Assembly (NCBI GenBank): GCA_018222605.1
Contig: JAAEZZ010000001.1
Span: 310,001 to 374,000 of the forward strand
DNA: 64,000 nucleotides
From: Alphaproteobacteria bacterium
GTDB taxonomy: Bacteria; Pseudomonadota; Alphaproteobacteria; Caulobacterales; Hyphomonadaceae
Reading direction: 5' to 3'
Within the stretch, counting starts at the first letter, position 1. Each line of letters opens with the position of its first letter. Positions 43,601 through 54,300 of the stretch are shown here, piece by piece. The position numbers and the translations under genes were made by a program. The notes under the pieces are model-generated. The model was not told where the DNA came from and did not search any database. It saw only the letters and a program-made list of their open reading frames with translations.

Positions 43601-46600
43601 CAATGGCAAGTCATCGCCCAACGCAACAACTCGGAATGGCTGCTGCAACTTCACCTCATCTCAAATGATGAAACCGCCCCCCTGCCTCATCCGATCGCAG
43701 AGGCAACAGCAAGAGATCATCCAGACAGCCCAAGCGAACAAGACCCCAGAACTGATCCCGCTACACTGACGCACTCCCTTTCAGATTCAGATATCGAAAC
43801 CTCTTTCCAAAAGATAGGTGCCGAATTCGGACCCGCTTTTCGCCTGCTGTCAAATGTAAGAATTGGGGAGCGTGTTGCGACAGGCCGCATCAACCTGCCA
43901 TCTCATTTGCTCCATGCAGCGCATTGCATCCATCCGAGCATTCTCGACGCGGGCCTGCAGCTTTGCTCCTTGATAGCAGGAAACAGTGACACGGCCTGGC
44001 TGCCTGTCGCGGTCCGGACTGCTATTCTGCCGGCGCACACTTCCCTGTTCAGCCTCACGGCGGAAGCACGTCTACAGGAAAGTAGCGATACGGATGGATT
44101 ACTAGCAGATGTTATATTCCGCAATGAGGCCGGTGATACCGTAGCCACGCTGGAGGGCATACGCTTCGCTCCGGCCTCACGGCAGGCCCTGGCGGCAAGC
44201 CTTGCCACTCCTGTGGAACTATACACAACAGGCTGGTATCCGATTGAATTGCAAAGTGCCAAAGTGGCAGAGTCCTGGCTGATCATTTCCGGTAACCATC
44301 AGGAACAGGCAAAAGCCCTGGCTGCTGGAAAAGATAATGCCCGCATCATCTCTACCGCAGATCCGGAGGCCTTGGATAAAGCTCTCGATTGGCTGTCTAC
44401 AGCCCCTGAGCCAAGACAAGTCATGGACCTCAGCAGTCTAGATACCGATGACGCCATCGCCGTCATCAAGACAGGGCTCGCTCACGTCCAATGCGTCGCC
44501 AGCCGCGATGCATCCATCGGATATGCTTCAATATCCCGAGGCGCCTTTCAGACCGGACAAGAGCATTCGGCTCCCTCGATAAGCGGACGTGCCCTCCAGG
44601 GCTTCGCCTCAACCGCGGCGCTCGAACATCCAGAGCTCGAAATACATTGCCTGGATATAGATCCGGACACAGATGAGGGTCATTACGAACAGGTCAGCGA
44701 AGCCGTCTGCGGCGCCGTCTGCGCTTCGGGGCCTGTCAAGCTGGCCCTGCGGGATGGCAAATGGTTCGCCCCTCGTCTTGCGCCCGCGAAACAGCTGGAG
44801 AGTGATGCCCCGCTCGCGCTATGTCGCCCGGGAGATGCAGGCATTGACTCTCTCATGCTGAGGAAAACGCCTCGTGCACTGCTCGAAAATAACAGTGTAC
44901 GCATAGCCGTACGTGCAGCTGGCCTTAACTTCCGCGACGTGCTCAGCACACTCGGCATGTTGCCCGGAGCGATGCCGCCTCTGGGTGTGGAATGTGCAGG
45001 CGAAGTTATTGAAACAGGCGCAGCTGTTACGGCCCTAAGGCCGGGAGACCGGGTCTTCGGGTACGCACCCGGTGCGATTGCAGAAGAAGTGACTGCCCCC
45101 GCGAACTGGATGATGCCCATTCCAAGCGGGATGTCTGATCAAGTTGCCGCCGGACTGACTGTCACCTTTGGCACGGCACTCTATGGTCTGGACCGTCTGG
45201 CAAAGCTTAAAAAAGGCGAGAGCGTACTTATTCATGCGGGCGCTGGCGGCGTGGGGCTGGCTGCTATCAAAATTGCGCTGGCGCGCGGTGCAGACATTTT
45301 CACCACCGCAGGGTCTCAGGAAAAACGTGACATGCTGAAAGCGATAGGCGCTAGTCATGTCTTCGACTCCCGATCCCTTGAGTTTGAAAACCAGGTTCTT
45401 GATGCAACAAACGGCCAGGGCGTCGATGTCGTTCTGAATTCACTTTCCGGAGCTTTCATTCCAGCCAGTGTGCGCTGTCTATCCGACACCGGACGTTTCC
45501 TGGAGATCGGCAAGCGCGACCTGATGTCCCTTGAAACCTTCCAAAGCATGAAACCGAGTGCGAGTTATCATGTCTACGATCTCGGACAGGATATTGAGGC
45601 GGGCATCGCACATCTGGCTCCGCTACTGTCAGATGTGCTCGACGGTCTCCAAACAGGTCACCTCAGCCCTCTTCCCGTCCGCACCTTTGGCCTGGATCAG
45701 GCTGCAGAGGCCATGCGCTTTATGGCGGCTGCCAAACACACCGGAAAAATTGTGCTGCGTGTGCCGCCCCGGCGCAAACCCGTCATTCATGCGGACGCAA
45801 GCTATCTCATCACAGGCGGTCTTGGCGGACTTGGTCTTTACACGGCAAAATGGCTGACCTCACAGAGTGCAAAACATATCGTACTGACAGGCCGCTCATC
45901 TCCGAATGACAAAGCCAAGGATATGATCGCCGAGATTGAGGCAACGGGAGCAAACGTTCATGTCTTCCAGGCCGATATTGGGGATAAGGATGCCGTAGCC
46001 GCCCTGCTAGCAAAAATATCTGACAGCCTGCCTCCCTTGAAGGGGATAGTACATGCCGCAGGCGCGCTGCGAGATGGCCCGGTCATGACGCGAACCCCGG
46101 AAGATGTTGATATCGTCGCACAGGGAAAACTGCGCGGCGCAATGCTTCTGGACCAGATGACCCGCGATCTATCGCTGGACTTTTTCGTTCTGTATTCCGC
46201 CGCAGGCGCAAGCCTTGGCGCACCCGGACAGTCGCTTTATGCCGCCGCAAATTACGGGCTGGATGCCCTGGCCGCAGCCCGGCATCGCGATGGCTTTGCA
46301 GCCCTAAGCGTTGCATGGGGCTTCTGGAAGGACGCAGGCATGGGCGCGCGGCTTGCAGAGTCCGGCCGCGACACCTGGTCCACCCGCGGCCTAGGCGCAA
46401 TTACCCCTGAAAACGGCTTCCCCGTGATGGAAACCTTGCTGGCCAGTGAGAACCCTGCAGCGATGGCTGCGAAGGTCGATTGGGCCCACTTCCTGAAAAC
46501 AGCGCCTAAAGGCATCGATCTGAGCATGTTTGACGGCTTAAGCCGGGATACGGGAGCAGTCGTAAGCAACACGCCCTCTTCTTCTGCGGCCCATGCGCTT

Positions 46601-47017
46601 CATGACCAGTTGGCGGGACTGTCGCGAGAGGCGCTTGAGGCTGAACTTCGCCGTATTGCCGAAAATGCTGCACGCAGCATCATCGGAATGGACGACAGCG
46701 AAGAAATTGGCCGAGCCGAGCCTTTGAAGGATCTTGGCCTCGACTCCCTGATGGCTGTGGAACTGCGCAATGATCTGGCCCGCACTCTGGGGCTTCGCCT
46801 TTCGGCGACCTTGCTGTTCGATTATCCAACGATTGATCGCCTATGCCACTATCTTTCGGAGCAATTCAGCCCGACCCTTAATGAAAAGCCCGGCAGTGTT
46901 GGCGATGACACTGATGACCTGGACCATCTTTCTGATAAAGAGTTGGCAGAACTTCTGGAAGCGGAACTGAACGCTTCGGATGTGGGGCAGAAGACTGAAG
47001 GGGGACGCAGAGGATGA
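40616..47017 (+). CDS. Type I polyketide synthase module B, KS-AT-DH-ER-KR-ACP
   Basis: A fully reducing module of 2133 residues, starting at a GTG that overlaps the previous stop (GTGA). An N-terminal helix precedes the KS (Cys205). The AT has Ser644 (GHSVGEI) and YAFH. The dehydratase has His945 (DHKILGQTIVPG) and Asp1111 (HPSILDAGLQ). The enoyl reductase begins near 1435 (AGLNFRDVL) with the NADPH loop HAGAGGVG near 1540. The KR has TGGLGGLG near 1732 and Tyr1875 (SLYAAAN). The ACP serine is 2044 (GLDSLMAVELRN). All domains look competent, so the module should add a saturated two-carbon unit. The C-terminal tail LSDKELAELLEAEL is a docking-like helix. Confidence 0.94.
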   Translation: MSQNPENTDRVSTVKLALMARNAREKIGATLAADPIAIVGMGCRFPGGSNTPEDFWSFLLEKRNVVSGIPSDRWDADKWYSADPDAPGLSIAAGAAFLDSVDTFDAGYFGIPAREADQMDPQQRIFLEVAIEALEDAGLRFEDLRRSRTGVFIASYHNDYAQMLYRDPASMDQRTLTGTLHSVLANRLSYLLDLKGPSISVDTACSSSLVAVHMACQSLRTGESNLALAGGVSVILAPELMVSMSRLGFLAPDGKCKTFDASADGFGRGEGCGVIALKRLSDAIADGDRIWSVIRGSAVNQDGESTLLAAPNVHAQAALVREAVVNAQVHPDDVVYVETHGTGTILGDPIEVDALAETVGTAGPNRPDCLLGSVKANIGHLEAGAGIAGIIKTSLVLSHKQVPGQPGFTKLNPHITLDRTRLKIAEDLQALPATTGTPAAGVSSFGVGGTNAHIVLEAAPNLKKPAIEESAEQVWTLPLSARSPEALKANAASWKAWLDTHATPLADICFTASQRRSHQTYRMAVSASSRDALAQKLAERMDKVVEPAAPNVCFVFCGQGPQQAKMGLQLAESEPLFAKHLQRCDAILLPLTGWSLIEELSREDSASRLNETAFAQPALTALQTGLVALLQSWGLSPNSVTGHSVGEIAAMEAAGLLSLEEALRIAAHRGRIMQKADGTGAMASVSLDEIAASEAIAPYDDALSIAAVNAPNEIVVSGDMEALGSLLSSLDARSVNYRRLPVRYAFHSEQMAPFKQELVDTLGEVKSTPGNGIQTISTITGKPVSQIDAAHFARGIRAPVLFSNAIKQTAQGERTIYVEIGPHPVLSASIAATLENTEMPDAPIVPALRRGRADRDILGDCVARLFEAGSSPNWAALQPKGNVVSLPPYAWQRKRYWRDVAAAEPGLAGLDTGHPLLGHRLTIASNDLAIFQGSAARSRDWLKDHKILGQTIVPGTAMVEILAAAAKQLAGPGARLEDFSISAPLPCFRLDGSDAQWQVIAQRNNSEWLLQLHLISNDETAPLPHPIAEATARDHPDSPSEQDPRTDPATLTHSLSDSDIETSFQKIGAEFGPAFRLLSNVRIGERVATGRINLPSHLLHAAHCIHPSILDAGLQLCSLIAGNSDTAWLPVAVRTAILPAHTSLFSLTAEARLQESSDTDGLLADVIFRNEAGDTVATLEGIRFAPASRQALAASLATPVELYTTGWYPIELQSAKVAESWLIISGNHQEQAKALAAGKDNARIISTADPEALDKALDWLSTAPEPRQVMDLSSLDTDDAIAVIKTGLAHVQCVASRDASIGYASISRGAFQTGQEHSAPSISGRALQGFASTAALEHPELEIHCLDIDPDTDEGHYEQVSEAVCGAVCASGPVKLALRDGKWFAPRLAPAKQLESDAPLALCRPGDAGIDSLMLRKTPRALLENNSVRIAVRAAGLNFRDVLSTLGMLPGAMPPLGVECAGEVIETGAAVTALRPGDRVFGYAPGAIAEEVTAPANWMMPIPSGMSDQVAAGLTVTFGTALYGLDRLAKLKKGESVLIHAGAGGVGLAAIKIALARGADIFTTAGSQEKRDMLKAIGASHVFDSRSLEFENQVLDATNGQGVDVVLNSLSGAFIPASVRCLSDTGRFLEIGKRDLMSLETFQSMKPSASYHVYDLGQDIEAGIAHLAPLLSDVLDGLQTGHLSPLPVRTFGLDQAAEAMRFMAAAKHTGKIVLRVPPRRKPVIHADASYLITGGLGGLGLYTAKWLTSQSAKHIVLTGRSSPNDKAKDMIAEIEATGANVHVFQADIGDKDAVAALLAKISDSLPPLKGIVHAAGALRDGPVMTRTPEDVDIVAQGKLRGAMLLDQMTRDLSLDFFVLYSAAGASLGAPGQSLYAAANYGLDALAAARHRDGFAALSVAWGFWKDAGMGARLAESGRDTWSTRGLGAITPENGFPVMETLLASENPAAMAAKVDWAHFLKTAPKGIDLSMFDGLSRDTGAVVSNTPSSSAAHALHDQLAGLSREALEAELRRIAENAARSIIGMDDSEEIGRAEPLKDLGLDSLMAVELRNDLARTLGLRLSATLLFDYPTIDRLCHYLSEQFSPTLNEKPGSVGDDTDDLDHLSDKELAELLEAELNASDVGQKTEGGRRG

Positions 47018-50000
47018 CATCCTCTACCGAGCAAATGAAGCAGGCTCTGCTGGAAATCCGTCGCCTTCGCCGCGAGTTGGAAAGCCGCAAACAGCACGCT
47101 GCGAAATCTGGCCCGATCGCCATAGTGGGCGCGGGTCTACGCCTGCCGGGCGGTATATCTGACCTTGCGGGGTTTGAGGCACTGCTCACCGAAGGTCGTC
47201 ATGCGATCAGCCACATTCCGTCCAGCCGCTGGCAGGCCGCAGACATGCCCGCAGATCTGCCCCCATCCGCGCACTACGGGGCATTTCTGGATCATGTCGA
47301 CCTGTTTGATGCCGAGTTCTTCGGAATTTCCGGCCTTGAAGCAGCCAGCATGGACCCACAACAGCGTCTAGTGCTGGAAACCGGCTGGGAAGCCCTGGAG
47401 AATGCCGGTTACGCGCCCGACAGCCTAACGGATACCCCTCTCGGCGTATATCTCGGCATGGCAAATAGCGACTATGGCCGCACTATGCTGACGGACTTGC
47501 CCGCGATTGACCCGTATTTTACCTCCGGCTCGTCTTTCTCCGTCGCAAGTGGACGGCTGGCCTATTTCCTGGGGTCGAAAGGACCGGCAATTACACTCGA
47601 CACGGCCTGTTCTTCGTCCCTGGTGGCACTGCATCTTGCCTGTCAGGCCCTGAAGGCCGGAGAGTGCGACATGGCACTCGCGGGGGGCGTGAACCTCATC
47701 CTCTCCCCTGAAGTGCACGTCAATTTCAGCCGGGCTAGCATGTTGGCCGGCGATGGTCTCTGCAAGACATTCGATGCGGATGCGGATGGATATGTTCGGG
47801 GCGAAGGCTGTGTAATATTCACCCTTCGCCGACTGGAAGATGCCCAAGCAGATGGAGATCACATTCTGGGAATCATCCGCGGAAGCGCGATCAATCAGGA
47901 TGGCCGCAGCAACGGGCTGACAGCTCCAAACGGCCCTTCACAAGAGACCTTGATCCGCGAGGCCTTGAAGGAAGCCGGCGTCACGCCAGATCAGGTCTCT
48001 TATGTTGAGGCGCATGGCACTGGAACGCCGCTAGGCGATCCGATTGAAATGAATGCGCTCGCGCGCGCCTATGGGCGTGATCGCAAGGACGCTGCCCCCA
48101 TATATGTCGGATCGGTGAAAACAAATCTGGGGCATCTGGAATCTGCTGCGGGCGCTGCCGGTATTCTAAAAAGCCTGGTTGCCCTCAAGTCCGGACGGCT
48201 GCCGGCACATCTGAACTTCAAGACCCCCAATCCGCACATTGATTGGGATACTATATCCGTGCGCGTGCCAACTGAAGGGCAGGCTTGGCCAAAAATGGAT
48301 GGCCCGCGGCTCTCCGGGGTCAGCTCTTTCGGTTTCAGCGGCACAAATGCGCACATCATTCTGGAACAGCCCCATGTGGCTGAAGCAGCCGCACCGACAG
48401 AGCACCTTTCCTGGCAAATGTTCCCACTGTCGGCGCGTAGTCCCACCGCTCTTGTCAGCCTGGCAGGCAAGATGGCTGCGACGTTGGAAGATAGTCATCA
48501 TTCGCTTGCGGACACCTGCTTCACAGCAGGCGCTGGACGCGCACATTTTCCCTCTCGCCTGGCTGTCGCGGCCAGGTCTAGAGACGACCTCGTTTCAGCA
48601 CTGAAAACAGTGCAGGAAGGCAAGGCCCATCCGGATGTTACACTGGGCCGGGCTGTCGCAGGCAAGCCACCACGCATAGCATTCCTGTTCACCGGCCAAG
48701 GCGCGCAATATGCACAAATGGGGCGGGAGCTTTACGAAACGCAACCTGTCTACCGCAACGCTATAGATCAGTGTGCTGATCTATTAGGCGACACTGTTCC
48801 TGGCGGACTGGTCGCTGCGCTTCATGCCGTCGCGGACACCTCCCGACTTCAAGACCCGAGCACAGCGCAGCCGGCCCTGTTTGCGCTGGAATATGCGCTG
48901 GCAAAGCTGTGGATATCATTCGGCGTAAAAGCCGAAGCCCTTTGCGGGCACAGCCTTGGCGAATTCGTTGCGGCGACACTATCGGGCGTCATGCCATTGG
49001 AAGATGCCCTGCGCCTTGTCGCAGAACGCGGCAAGCTGACGGCGGAGGCAGGCGCTGCTGGCATGATGGCCAGCGTGTTTGCTGATGAAGATACATTGCG
49101 GAACATAATCTCTGCGTCCCCGTCCATTGAGATCGCTGCCTATAATGGCCCGGCCAATCATGTATTGAGCGGGCCTTCATCCGACCTGGAGCCCCTTGTG
49201 GCCCGATTGAATGCGGATGGTATCCGCGCCGATATTTTGCGCATTGCCTTCGCAGCGCATTGCAAACTGGTCGATCCGGTCGTGGACCGCTTCCGCGCGG
49301 CGGCCCAGCGGGTACGTTTCGGCAAGGCCAGCATACCAATCGTATCAAACCTGACAGGCGGCTACGGAGCCGAAATATCGACTGCGGAGCATTGGTCTAA
49401 CCATCTTCGCCAGCCAGTACGCTTCTCTGACGGTATCCGTACCCTGCTGGACGCAGGGATTACACATTTCATTGAAATTGGCCCTCACCCGGTCCTGTCA
49501 GGAATGGCAGCGGAAATCGCAGCCGGTACCCACACGTCCGCTCCGGTATTCCTACCATCCTTGCGCCGGGATGGAAATCTGGGGCAGGATCTCGCGAGCA
49601 GTGTAGGCCGCCTCTATGTGGACGGCGCAGGCATCGATCCGGCATGCCTTGCACGCTCTGCCTGTCCCAAACGCATCAGCCTACCGACCTACCCGTTTGA
49701 GCGGACACGCCACTGGCACTCAAGCGCACCGCAGCCCGGTGGCACCAGACATGTTTCCGCAGACCTTTCCTGGTCCAGGCTCTGTACACGTCTTGATCGG
49801 GAATCGGTTCGTGGTCCTCTCGGCTTTGATGCCTCAGCCTATCCGCAAAAATGGCAAACGCTGGCAGACTTCCGCCGCCTACTGATCATATACTTGCTAT
49901 GTGAAGCCGGGCTGTTTGCAACTGATGGCGAGACCCACAGGATGGACGCCATTATAACCAGCATGAAAGTGTGTGACGCCCTCGTCCCACTAGCGATACG

Positions 50001-51369
50001 CTGGATGCAATCTCTTGCAGACAGCGGCGATCTGACGATTTCCGATGAATACGCGACCGCACCGAAAGCACTGAAAGTCCCAGATCTTGACGCCGGCAGA
50101 GCGATGGTAAGGCAAGCCCTGAGCGACAATATCCCGCTCAGCAACTATATCCTGCACTGTGCTGACTTGCTTGGCCCTGTAGTGAGGGGTGACATCAGCC
50201 CGCTGGAAACCCTGTTCCCCGGTGGAGACTTCTCCCTTGCGCTTGGTCTCTATGAGCGCTCGGCGACAATGCAATACATGAATGGCCTTGCTGCCGCGGC
50301 AGTGGATGCTCTCGCCTCTGCCCGGCCGGGACTGAAAATTCTGGAAGCTGGTGCCGGCACGGGTGGCACAAGCGCCGCTGTGCTGGACACATTACGGGAC
50401 ACCAATTCTACTTATCACTATACGGATGTCTCGGACCTGTTCCTTGATCGCGCGCGCACGCGGTTCCGCAATGTCCCGGACATGAAGTTTGCCTTGTTTG
50501 ACCTGGAGCGCCCTCCTGAAGAACAGGGCCTCCAGACAGGAAGTTACGATATTGTTCTGGCGTCCAATGCCGTCCATGCGGTTCGCAATCTGCCAGAGAC
50601 ACTGACATATCTGCGCAGTCTGTTGCGCCCGTCCGGCACACTTGTTCTTGTTGAATCCACAACGCACTTTGCATGGTTTGACGTAACCACGGGTCTGATT
50701 GAGGGCTGGCGTCATGCCGAAGATAATCTGCGGGATGATTTGGCGCTGCTCAATGCTCCAAAATGGCGTGCAGCGCTTCTGGACGCCGGATTTGCCTCTG
50801 CAGAAACGTGGCCTCGCGATGGCTCCACCGGTGGGGCAATTGGCCAGCATCTGGTGGTGGCACGCACCTCATCTAACGAAATGTCTTCCAGCACAGGCGA
50901 GATCATTGCAGAACCACAATTCATGGACATACCGGAGCTTGAAGCAGATCCGGAGATCCAATCTGCACTGGAAGCAATTGAGGCTGCCCTTCCGAAAGAA
51001 CGACCGCAGGCCATTTGCGACCTTCTGCGCAAGCGTGTGATGACTCTTCTCCGTCGCCGGACGGACCAGCCTCCCGGCGATCACGAGCGACTGCTGGATA
51101 TCGGACTGGACTCTCTTATGGCCGTTCAACTGAGAAACGCGCTCGCCCAGGATCTGCACATTCCGGCTGGCCTGCCAACGACGCTGGTATTCGACTACCC
51201 AACCCTCAGCGCCATGGCAGACTATCTCTCTGAACTTACTCAGCCTGACAGCACTGAATCCGCTGCGACATCGACCACATCCAGTACACAACATACTGAT
51301 CATACCGACATAGCGGATATGACAGACGAAGAAGTCGAAGCGCTGCTCATGGAACGCCTGAAGAAATGA
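47014..51369 (+). CDS. Type I polyketide synthase module C, KS-AT-MT-ACP
   Basis: A 1451-residue module with a C-methyltransferase but no reductive domains. An N-terminal coiled coil (QMKQALLEIRRLRRELESRK) leads to the KS (Cys199, EAHGTGT, NLGHLES) and AT (Ser647, GHSLGEF; FAAH at the substrate motif). After the post-AT linker (LPTYPFERTRHW) comes a helical region and the SAM-binding methyltransferase with LEAGAGTGG near 1110 and ASNAVHAVRNL. The ACP serine is 1367 (GLDSLMAVQLRN). No DH, KR or ER remnant is visible between MT and ACP. Expected output: an alpha-methyl beta-keto unit. It overlaps its neighbours by four bases at both ends. Confidence 0.93.
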   Translation: MTSSTEQMKQALLEIRRLRRELESRKQHAAKSGPIAIVGAGLRLPGGISDLAGFEALLTEGRHAISHIPSSRWQAADMPADLPPSAHYGAFLDHVDLFDAEFFGISGLEAASMDPQQRLVLETGWEALENAGYAPDSLTDTPLGVYLGMANSDYGRTMLTDLPAIDPYFTSGSSFSVASGRLAYFLGSKGPAITLDTACSSSLVALHLACQALKAGECDMALAGGVNLILSPEVHVNFSRASMLAGDGLCKTFDADADGYVRGEGCVIFTLRRLEDAQADGDHILGIIRGSAINQDGRSNGLTAPNGPSQETLIREALKEAGVTPDQVSYVEAHGTGTPLGDPIEMNALARAYGRDRKDAAPIYVGSVKTNLGHLESAAGAAGILKSLVALKSGRLPAHLNFKTPNPHIDWDTISVRVPTEGQAWPKMDGPRLSGVSSFGFSGTNAHIILEQPHVAEAAAPTEHLSWQMFPLSARSPTALVSLAGKMAATLEDSHHSLADTCFTAGAGRAHFPSRLAVAARSRDDLVSALKTVQEGKAHPDVTLGRAVAGKPPRIAFLFTGQGAQYAQMGRELYETQPVYRNAIDQCADLLGDTVPGGLVAALHAVADTSRLQDPSTAQPALFALEYALAKLWISFGVKAEALCGHSLGEFVAATLSGVMPLEDALRLVAERGKLTAEAGAAGMMASVFADEDTLRNIISASPSIEIAAYNGPANHVLSGPSSDLEPLVARLNADGIRADILRIAFAAHCKLVDPVVDRFRAAAQRVRFGKASIPIVSNLTGGYGAEISTAEHWSNHLRQPVRFSDGIRTLLDAGITHFIEIGPHPVLSGMAAEIAAGTHTSAPVFLPSLRRDGNLGQDLASSVGRLYVDGAGIDPACLARSACPKRISLPTYPFERTRHWHSSAPQPGGTRHVSADLSWSRLCTRLDRESVRGPLGFDASAYPQKWQTLADFRRLLIIYLLCEAGLFATDGETHRMDAIITSMKVCDALVPLAIRWMQSLADSGDLTISDEYATAPKALKVPDLDAGRAMVRQALSDNIPLSNYILHCADLLGPVVRGDISPLETLFPGGDFSLALGLYERSATMQYMNGLAAAAVDALASARPGLKILEAGAGTGGTSAAVLDTLRDTNSTYHYTDVSDLFLDRARTRFRNVPDMKFALFDLERPPEEQGLQTGSYDIVLASNAVHAVRNLPETLTYLRSLLRPSGTLVLVESTTHFAWFDVTTGLIEGWRHAEDNLRDDLALLNAPKWRAALLDAGFASAETWPRDGSTGGAIGQHLVVARTSSNEMSSSTGEIIAEPQFMDIPELEADPEIQSALEAIEAALPKERPQAICDLLRKRVMTLLRRRTDQPPGDHERLLDIGLDSLMAVQLRNALAQDLHIPAGLPTTLVFDYPTLSAMADYLSELTQPDSTESAATSTTSSTQHTDHTDIADMTDEEVEALLMERLKK

Positions 51370-54300
51370 CCTCCCATTCCCCCACCACCCCTGACATAAA
51401 CGAGCCAGCACTCTCTCCGCTGAAGCGCGCCTTCATCGCGATGGAAGAAGCACAGGCTCGCGCTAAGGCGCTTGAGGACTTTGCACGCGCTCCGATTGCG
51501 ATCATTGGCCTTGATTGCCGGGTGCCAGGGGCCAAGGGGCCGAAAGCCTTCTGGCAGCTGCTGGAAAGTGGCACGGACGCGACGGGACCAGTTCCAGCGG
51601 GCAGATGGGATCACTCGAAATACTTTACGACGGACCCGGAACAGCCAGGTGGCATTGCGACCGATCGCGGGGGCTTTCTGGATGAGGTGGACAAGTTCGA
51701 TGCAACGCTGTTCGGCATTGCACCGCGTGAAGCCCGTAGCATGGACCCGCAACAGCGGTTGTTTTTGGAAACAGCCTGGGCAGCGCTAGAACATGCGGGC
51801 ATCGCGCCCGATAGCCTGTCCGGATCAAAAACCAGCGTTTTCTGCGGCGTAACCGGGTCTGATTATGCCTATATCCAATTAGGCGCACAGGACCCTGAAT
51901 TGCTGGACGCACATTTCACCTCCGGCATTGCCCACAGCATCGTTTCCGGCAGGCTTTCCTATCTGCTGGGCCTGCAAGGCCCAAGTGTGACGCTTGATAC
52001 AGCATGCTCCTCATCATTGGTTGCCATTCATCAGGCCGTGAACTCGCTGCGCAAGGGTGAGACGCGGATGGCCATTGCTGGGGGGGTAAACAAGATCCTC
52101 TCCCCCGAACTCTTCATCGCCCTGTCCCGCGCGCACATGCTGGCCCCGGATGGCCGTTGCAAGACATTCGACGCCAGCGCTGACGGCTTTGCACGCGGCG
52201 AGGGTTGCGGCGTGCTGGTGATGAAGCGCCTGCAAGACGCAGAAAAGGATGGAGACCGCGTGCTCGCCGTTATCCGCGGCAGCGCCGTCAATCAGGATGG
52301 TCCTTCCAGCGGGCTTACCGCGCCCAATGGTCCAGCACAGGAAGCGGTTATCAAGGCAGCCCTGGCGGATGCCGGCATCACCCCTGACGATTTGAGCTAT
52401 CTGGAAGCCCATGGCACGGGCACCTCTCTGGGCGATCCGCAGGAGATGCGCGCGCTGGGAAACGTTTTCGGTTCCTCCCGGGCAGACAAGCTGGTGGTTG
52501 GTTCCGTCAAGACCAATATCGGGCATCTGGAAGCGGCAGCCGGTGTTATCGGCGTGATCAAACTGGTCCTGATGCTGAGGGAAAAACGCATTCCGCGTCA
52601 CCTTCATTTCAGCGCACCCAGCCCGCATATACCGTGGGCGACCTTGCCTGTCCGTATCCCTGTCGAGACTGAAAGCTGGCAGCCCGTGAATGAACGGCGC
52701 CTCGCATCTGTCAGTTCTTTCGGTTTCAGCGGAACGAATGCCCACATTGTTCTTGAGGAAGCCGCTGAGCCTGACAACAAAGCTATTCAGGATGCAGCTG
52801 CGACGATAACGCTTTCGGGCGCCACACCAGACGCCGTGCACACACTTGCTGCGAAGTATGCGGCAACTCTGGAGGACACGGCAAACATATCCCTCTCAGA
52901 TTTCTGTCGCACCGCCAATGCGGGACGCGCGCAGCTCGCATATAGAGCCACTGTCTCCGGCGCGACGGCGGCAAATCTGCAGGCGGAGCTAAATGCACTT
53001 GCACAGCCTGATGCTGCCATCAGCGGGCCCATACGTTCCAGGCCGAAAGTGGCCTTCCTCTTCACCGGACAAGGCGCGCAATTCGCGGGTATGGGCCGTG
53101 AACTTTATAATCGCATTCCCGTTTTCCGGGATGTTCTTGATACTGCCTCACATCAGCTTTCCGGGAAACTGGACGCACCATTGATCGACGTGATGCTTGG
53201 CAAGACGGAAGATGACAGCCTTCTTGACCAAACGCGCTATACGCAGCCTGCTCTTTTTACACTGGAATATGCGCTTTACCGCACATGGCAATCATGGGGT
53301 ATCGAACCGGATCTGGTAATAGGGCATTCGATCGGAGAGTTTGCAGCCGCTTGCGCTGCTGGCATTCTCAGCTTTGAAGATGCGCTGGACCTTGTTGCAG
53401 AACGCGGACGTCTGATGAACACCCTGCCAGCAGGTGGGGGAATGATGTCTGTCAACGCCGCGCAGCAAACTGTCTCTGAATACCTGCGCGATGGGCTAAG
53501 CATTGCTGCGGTTAATGCTCCCGGCCAGATTGTACTGTCCGGGCCGCTAAGCGTGCTACAGCAGGTCAGCTCAGACCTTGAGCGCGACGGCATAAAGTTC
53601 CGCCATCTGCCGGTCTCCCATGCGTTTCATTCCTCTCTCATGGACCCGGTCCTGCAGTCTTTTGAAAGATATGCAAGCGGCATCAAATTCTCTTCGCCTA
53701 ATCTGCGGCTTATCTCTAACCTGACCGGGAAGACCGCTGACAGCAAGACGATCTGTACACCGGCATACTGGCGAGACCATATGCGCGGAACTGTACACTT
53801 TGCTGAGGGCGCCCTTGCCCTTGCAGACCATGGAGCAGACATTTTTGTCGAGATTGGTCCGCAACCTGTTCTCACAGCTTTGGCCCGGGAAACATTCGAT
53901 GAAACGGATGTCGCCCAGGATGCGAAGTTTTTGCCTTCCATGCGGCGCGGCCGCAACGAGTGGGACCAAATACAGGCATCTCTGGGAGCGCTCTGGGAGA
54001 GTGGCCTACGTGCGGACTGGCGCACGATTGAGAATGTGCGCGGGGGGCATGTTACGGACATTCCAACCTATCCTTTCGCCAGGGAGCGTCATTGGGTAGA
54101 GGCACGTAAAGTCTCCCCCACGAGCCACAAGGGGAACGCTTCCCTCATCGGTGAACGCCTGCCCGTGGCAATGGAAGCAGACATAAGCGAAGGCAGTGCA
54201 TCGGCAATGTCTCCTGACTGGCTGAAGGACCACCAGGTTGGCGAGGGCATCATTATACCGGGCGCTGCTCTGCTCAGCATGATGTCCGCATCGGAAATGA

